Below are positions 59,288 to 64,000 of a stretch of DNA of 64,000 nucleotides, in pieces. Position numbers and translations under genes: made by a program. Below the pieces are notes generated by a model. That model had not been told where the DNA came from and ran no database searches. It saw only the letters and a list, made by a program, of their open reading frames with translations. The stretch's first letter is position 1. Each line of letters begins with the position of its first letter. The stretch is from Treponema_B putidum (lineage in GTDB: Bacteria; Spirochaetota; Spirochaetia; Treponematales; Treponemataceae), in the NCBI RefSeq assembly GCF_007830595.1, contig NZ_VLLD01000010.1; one strand, written 5' to 3'.

Positions 59288-62200
59288 ATGAAAAAAGAAA
59301 TTAAGGATTATTTTCTCGGATTGGATGTAGGAACCGGATCGGTGGGTTGGGCAGTTACTGATACTGACTATAAACTCTTAAAGGCTAATCATAAAGACCT
59401 TTGGGGAATGAGGTGTTTTGAGACGGCGGAAACTGCTGAAAAACGCAGGCTATTTCGGGGGGCGCGCCGCCGCATTGAAAGGAGGAGAAAAAGGATAAAG
59501 CTGCTTCAAGAACTTTTTTCCCAAGAAATTGCAAAAATAGATGAAGATTTTTTCCAAAGAATGGAGGAAAGCCCTTTCTATGCAGAAGACAAGACTATAT
59601 TACAAGAAAACACTCTTTTTAATGATAGAGATTTTACCGATAAAACATACCATAAAGCCTATCCTACCATAAACCATCTGATAAAGGCTTGGATTGAAAA
59701 CAAGGTAAAGCCGGATCCACGATTATTATATTTAGCCTGTCATAATATTATAAAAAAACGAGGACATTTTTTATTTGAAGGTGACTTTGATTCTGAAAAT
59801 CAATTTGATACCTCTGTACAAGCTCTTTTTGAGTATCTGCGTGAGGATATGGAACTCGATATTGATGCCGATAGCAAAAAAATAAAAGAGATTTTAAAGG
59901 ATAGCGCTTTAAAAAATTCCGATAAACAAAATCGGCTAAATAAGCTTTTAGGGCTGAAATCTTCCGACAAGCAAAAAAAAGCTCTTACTAATTTAATATC
60001 CGGTAACAAGGCAAACTTTGCCGATCTTTATGATAATCCCGATTTAAAGGATGCAGAGAAAAATAGCATATCTTTTTCTAAAGACGATTTTGATGCTTTA
60101 AGCGATGAACTTGCTTCCGTTTTAGGAGATTCTTTTGAGCTTTTGTTAAGAGCAAAGGCTGTATATAATTGCTCGGTTCTTTCCAAAGTAATAGGAGATG
60201 AACAGTATCTTTCTTTTGCAAAGGTAAAAATATATGAAAAGCATAAAAATGATTTGACTAAACTAAAAGAAGTTGTAAAAAAATATTTTCCTATAGAATA
60301 TCGAAATATATTCGGATATAAACAATCTGAAAATAATAACTGTAATTATTCAAGATATGTAGGTGTGTGTAAAAGCGGAAGTAAAAAAAAGGTTATAAAT
60401 AAAACTGCAAGTCAAGAAGATTTTTATAAGTTTTTAAAAGATATTCTTTTAAAAAGAAGTGATGTGCCTGAAGCAAACGGAATATTAACAGAAATTGAAA
60501 CAGGAACCTTTCTGCCGAAACAAATTTCCAAAAACAATGCAGAAATTCCTTATCAATTACGCAAAATAGAATTAGAAAAGATATTAACCAATGCGGAAAA
60601 GTTTTTTTCTTTTTTAAAACAAAAAGATGAAAACGGTTTATCTCACAGTGAAAAGATTATAATGCTTTTAACATTTAAAATTCCGTATTATATAGGGCCT
60701 ATAAATACTTCTCATAAACAGTATTTTCCTGATAGGTCATGGGTAATAAAAAAAGAAAATGCTCCTCAAGAGAAGATAACTCCATGGAATTTTTTTGATC
60801 ATATCGATAAGGAAAAAACAGCTGAAGCCTTTATTACAAGCAGAACCAATTTTTGCACATATTTAATAGGAGAATCTGTTTTACCTAAAAATTCTCTTTT
60901 ATATTCCGAATATACAGTTTTAAATGAAATAAACAATTTACAGATTATTATTGACGGAAAAAATATCTGCGATGTTAAACTAAAACAAAAAATATACGAA
61001 GAGTTATTTAAAAAATATAAAAAAGTTACACAAAAACAGATTTCAACTTTTATTAAACACGAAGGTATTTGTAATAAAACGGATGAAGTAATTATTTTAG
61101 GTATTGATAAAGAATGTACATCTTCTTTAAAATCATACATAGAACTTAAAAACATATTCGGAAAACAAGTGGATGAAATTTCGACAAAGAATATGCTTGA
61201 AGACATTATACGATGGGCTACTATCTATGATGAAGGAGAAGGTAAAACAATACTTAAAACAAAAATAAAAGCCGAATATGAAAAATATTATTCTGATGAA
61301 CAGATCAAAAAAATTCTAAATCTTAAACTTTCAGGTTGGGGTCGTCTATCACGCAAGTTTCTTGAATCCATTACATCAGAAATACCCGGCTTTATCGAAC
61401 CGGTAAATATAATAACGGCAATGCGTGAAACTCAAAATAATTTAATGGAATTGCTGAGCAGTAAATTTAAATTTAACGAAAACATTAAAAAAATAAATTC
61501 CGGATTTGAGGATACCGATAAACGATTTTCATATAACAGTTTGGTAAAGCCTTTATTTTTATCGCCATCGGTAAAAAAAATGTTGTGGCAGACTCTTAAA
61601 CTTGTAAAAGAAATATCGCATATTACCCAAGCTCCGCCTAAAAAAATATTCATCGAAATGGCAAAGGGTGCAGAACTTGAGCCTGCACGGACAAAAACAA
61701 GACTAAAAATTTTGCAGGACTTGTACAATAGCTGTAAAAATGATGCGGATGCTTTTAGTTCCGAGATACAATATCTTTTAGGTAAAATAGAAAATGAAGA
61801 TAATTTAAGGCTTCGCAGCGACAAACTTTATCTTTATTACACACAGCTTGGAAAGTGTATGTATTGCGGTAAACCGATTGAAATAGGGCATGTATTTGAC
61901 ACAAGCAAATATGATATAGACCATATTTATCCTCAATCTAAGATTAAAGATGATAGTATAAATAACCGAGTTTTGGTATGCAGCAGCTGCAATAAGAATA
62001 AGGAGGACAAATATCCTTTGAAGCCTGAAATTCAATTAAAACAAAAAAAATTTTGGAATTTCTTACAAAGAAATAACTTTATAAGTATTGAAAAATTTAA
62101 CCGATTAACAAGAACGACTCCAATCTCGGATGACGAAACGGCAAAATTCATTGCCCGGCAACTTGTAGAAACAAGACAGGCAACAAAGGTAGCTGCAAAA

Positions 62201-63475
62201 GTATTAGAAAAAATATTTCCTGAAACAAATATCGTTTACTCTAAGGCTGAAACCGTATCAATGTTTAGAAATAAATTCGATATTATAAAATGCAGAGAAA
62301 TAAACGATTTTCATCATGCACATGACGCATATTTAAATATTGTTGTCGGAAATGTTTATAATACTAAATTTACAAATAATCCTTGGAATTTTATAAAAGA
62401 AAAAAGAGATAATCCTAAAATTGGCGATACGTACAATTATTATAAGGTTTTTGATTATGATGTAAAAAGAAATAATATCACAGCATGGGAAAAAGAAAAA
62501 ACAATTATTACTGTGAAGACTATGCTTAAAAGGAATACCCCTATTTATACACGCCAAGCTGCCTGCAAAAAGGGAGAACTCTTTAATCAAACCATTATGA
62601 AAAAAGGATTGGGCCAACATCCTCTAAAAAAAGAATGTCCTTTTTCTAATATTTCAAAATATGGGGGCTATAATAAAGTTTCTGCTGCATATTATACTTT
62701 TATAGAATATGAAGAAAAAGGAAATAAGATACGAAGCTTAGAAACTATCCCTCTATATTTGGAAAAGGACATTCAAAAAAGTCAAGATGGATTAAAGGGT
62801 TACTTAACAGACCAGCTAGGAAAAAAAGAAATTAAGATTTTGGTTCCCAAAATAAAAATCAACTCCCTTTTAAAAATTAACGGCTTCCCTTGCCACATAA
62901 CAGGAAAAACAGGAGCTTCCTTTGTTCTAAGGCCTGCTGTTCAATTTTGCTGTTCAAATGATGAAGTTCTTTATTTTAAAAAAATTATAAGATTCAATGA
63001 AATAAGAAGTCAAAGAGAGAAGATGGGAAAAACAATTTCTCCTTATGAAGACTTATCCTTTAGATCTTATATCAAAGAAAATTTATGCAAAAAGACAAAA
63101 AATGATGAAATAGGAGAAAAGGAGTTTTATGGCTTTCTTCAAAAGAAGAATTTAGAAATCTATGATATGCTTTTAATAAAACATAAGGATACTATTTATA
63201 GTAAAAGGCCGAATTCTACAACTCTTGATATGTTAATCAAAGGAAGATATGAGTTTATAAATTTAAAGCCTGAAGATCAAATTAGAGTTATGCTGGAAAT
63301 TCTAAAATTGTTTTGTACTACTAGAGAGGTAATAGATTTAGGATTAATCAAAGGTAAATCTGAGGCCGGGGTCACAACATTAGGAAAAAAAATCTCAAAC
63401 CTTGATAGCTGCATTTTAATTTACCAATCAATAACAGGCATTTTTGAAAAAAGGATTGATTTGTTAAAGATATGA
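59288..63475 (+). CDS. cas9: Cas9 RNA-guided endonuclease, type II-A
   Basis: The 1395-residue protein cuts DNA under crRNA-tracrRNA guidance. RuvC-I is YFLGLDVGTGSVGWAV with Asp13; the Arg-rich bridge helix follows (RRRIERRRKRIKLLQELF). A long REC region is followed by RuvC-II KKIFIEMAKGAE with Glu790; HNH YDIDHIYPQS with His879; and RuvC-III FHHAHDAYLN with His1010 and Asp1013, matching Streptococcus pyogenes Asp10, Glu762, His840, His983 and Asp986. The last 280 residues are the PAM-interacting part. Cys857/860 and Cys898/901 (CMYC, CSSC) flank the HNH core as a probable zinc site, absent in S. pyogenes. All catalytic residues are present. AAAAGG precedes the ATG at a long spacing of about ten bases. 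Confidence 0.98.
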   Translation: MKKEIKDYFLGLDVGTGSVGWAVTDTDYKLLKANHKDLWGMRCFETAETAEKRRLFRGARRRIERRRKRIKLLQELFSQEIAKIDEDFFQRMEESPFYAEDKTILQENTLFNDRDFTDKTYHKAYPTINHLIKAWIENKVKPDPRLLYLACHNIIKKRGHFLFEGDFDSENQFDTSVQALFEYLREDMELDIDADSKKIKEILKDSALKNSDKQNRLNKLLGLKSSDKQKKALTNLISGNKANFADLYDNPDLKDAEKNSISFSKDDFDALSDELASVLGDSFELLLRAKAVYNCSVLSKVIGDEQYLSFAKVKIYEKHKNDLTKLKEVVKKYFPIEYRNIFGYKQSENNNCNYSRYVGVCKSGSKKKVINKTASQEDFYKFLKDILLKRSDVPEANGILTEIETGTFLPKQISKNNAEIPYQLRKIELEKILTNAEKFFSFLKQKDENGLSHSEKIIMLLTFKIPYYIGPINTSHKQYFPDRSWVIKKENAPQEKITPWNFFDHIDKEKTAEAFITSRTNFCTYLIGESVLPKNSLLYSEYTVLNEINNLQIIIDGKNICDVKLKQKIYEELFKKYKKVTQKQISTFIKHEGICNKTDEVIILGIDKECTSSLKSYIELKNIFGKQVDEISTKNMLEDIIRWATIYDEGEGKTILKTKIKAEYEKYYSDEQIKKILNLKLSGWGRLSRKFLESITSEIPGFIEPVNIITAMRETQNNLMELLSSKFKFNENIKKINSGFEDTDKRFSYNSLVKPLFLSPSVKKMLWQTLKLVKEISHITQAPPKKIFIEMAKGAELEPARTKTRLKILQDLYNSCKNDADAFSSEIQYLLGKIENEDNLRLRSDKLYLYYTQLGKCMYCGKPIEIGHVFDTSKYDIDHIYPQSKIKDDSINNRVLVCSSCNKNKEDKYPLKPEIQLKQKKFWNFLQRNNFISIEKFNRLTRTTPISDDETAKFIARQLVETRQATKVAAKVLEKIFPETNIVYSKAETVSMFRNKFDIIKCREINDFHHAHDAYLNIVVGNVYNTKFTNNPWNFIKEKRDNPKIGDTYNYYKVFDYDVKRNNITAWEKEKTIITVKTMLKRNTPIYTRQAACKKGELFNQTIMKKGLGQHPLKKECPFSNISKYGGYNKVSAAYYTFIEYEEKGNKIRSLETIPLYLEKDIQKSQDGLKGYLTDQLGKKEIKILVPKIKINSLLKINGFPCHITGKTGASFVLRPAVQFCCSNDEVLYFKKIIRFNEIRSQREKMGKTISPYEDLSFRSYIKENLCKKTKNDEIGEKEFYGFLQKKNLEIYDMLLIKHKDTIYSKRPNSTTLDMLIKGRYEFINLKPEDQIRVMLEILKLFCTTREVIDLGLIKGKSEAGVTTLGKKISNLDSCILIYQSITGIFEKRIDLLKI

Positions 63476-64000
63476 GTTGGAGAACCGTTGTTATTTCAAA
63501 TAGGGCAAAGCTGGATTTACACTTAAATCATCTCGTAGTTAGAGGTGAGAAAACCCACAAAGTTTTTATAGAAGAAATTTCAGTTTTAATCATTGAAACA
63601 ACAGCGGTTTCTATAACTGCAGCCTTATTAAACGAGCTTATAAAACAAAAGGTTAAAATAATTTTTTGTGACGAAAAACGGAATCCGGCTTCTGAATTGA
63701 TAGGATATTACGGCAGCCATGATACAAGTGAAAAAATCAGACTTCAAATAAAATGGGATAAGAATATCAAACAGCTTGTATGGACTGAGGTCGTAACGGA
63801 AAAAATAAGGCAGCAAAAATACCTCTTAGAAAAACTGAATCTTCCGCAAGCAAATTTACTGGCTGAGTATATTATAAATATAGACATTAACGATAAAACA
63901 AATAAGGAAGCCCATGCTGCAAAAGTATATTTTGCAGCACTTTTTGGGGCAGGATTTTCCAGAAGTTTGGATATTCCTATAAATGCAGCTTTAAATTACG
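63472..64000 (+). CDS. cas1: CRISPR integrase Cas1, 3' end cut by window
   Basis: The frame starts at an ATG overlapping the cas9 stop (ATGA) and stays open to the window end, about 176 codons. The product begins MSWRTVVISNRAKLDLHLNH and continues with KIIFCDEKRNPASELIGYYG and DKTNKEAHAAKVYFAALFG, the type II-A Cas1 hallmarks; the Glu in NKEAHAAKVYF is the first metal ligand of the integrase site. Cas1 with Cas2 inserts new spacers. The four-base overlap shows it is translated with cas9. cas2 and csn2 are expected just beyond the window. Confidence 0.95.
   Translation, partial: MSWRTVVISNRAKLDLHLNHLVVRGEKTHKVFIEEISVLIIETTAVSITAALLNELIKQKVKIIFCDEKRNPASELIGYYGSHDTSEKIRLQIKWDKNIKQLVWTEVVTEKIRQQKYLLEKLNLPQANLLAEYIINIDINDKTNKEAHAAKVYFAALFGAGFSRSLDIPINAALNY

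Noticed and set aside
63628..63816. Minus-strand reading frame near the window end
   Set aside because: It is antisense to the cas1 frame, which matches Cas1 throughout.

Overview
The window is AT-rich bacterial DNA with spirochaete gene content. The cas9 gene encodes a 1395-residue Cas9, which from memory is the length of Treponema denticola Cas9. GC-poor codon use, tolerant GTG/TTG starts, a spirochaete-type EF-G and an Ala-for-Ser GyrA fit the same genus. I assign it to T. denticola or a very close relative from recall and content, not from a search.

Layout. 1-20.7 kb: a cut-off AAA-ATPase/PD-(D/E)XK protein; a secreted vWA protein; a stand-alone XPB-N-like protein; an esterase; a RhuM remnant with a Fic protein; two transporters; an adenosine-deaminase-like enzyme and a second alpha/beta hydrolase (both minus); a three-gene ABC importer (lipoprotein, fused permease, ATPase with a large insert) followed by a chemoreceptor; a DUF969-DUF979-pcp cluster; and a complete paralog of the first gene. 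20.7-34.3 kb: uppP-ftsK-pncB (minus), a CxxC membrane protein and EF-G (plus), then rlmJ, a MATE transporter and gyrA-trkA (minus). 34.3-49.4 kb: a PsiE/CorC_HlyC fusion, two envelope proteins, pdxS, a galactokinase homologue with degraded active-site motifs, a TtcA-like enzyme, a HicBA-type pair, arcA, xpb-rsmE, thyX, a Trk/Ktr potassium operon and vapBC. 49.4-59 kb: an ABC exporter behind a promoter with twin palindromes, moxR, and a five-gene minus-strand run recQ-DUF1538-PII-like-corC-corC.

59.0-64 kb is the left end of a type II-A CRISPR-Cas locus: a tracrRNA gene on the minus strand, cas9, and the start of cas1 (cut by the window end). No CRISPR array lies inside the window. The tracrRNA promoter sits in the cas9 ribosome-binding region. 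The best-matching cas9 promoter lies beyond the tracrRNA gene, so a cas9 leader from it would be fully antisense to tracrRNA. This is the most interesting architecture in the window.

Several promoters with 17-bp spacers put the transcription start at or within a few bases of the start codon, with no Shine-Dalgarno (vWA gene, xpb, moxR, recQ, perhaps hicB). This suggests a subset of leaderless genes beside a majority with strong GGAGG-type sites.
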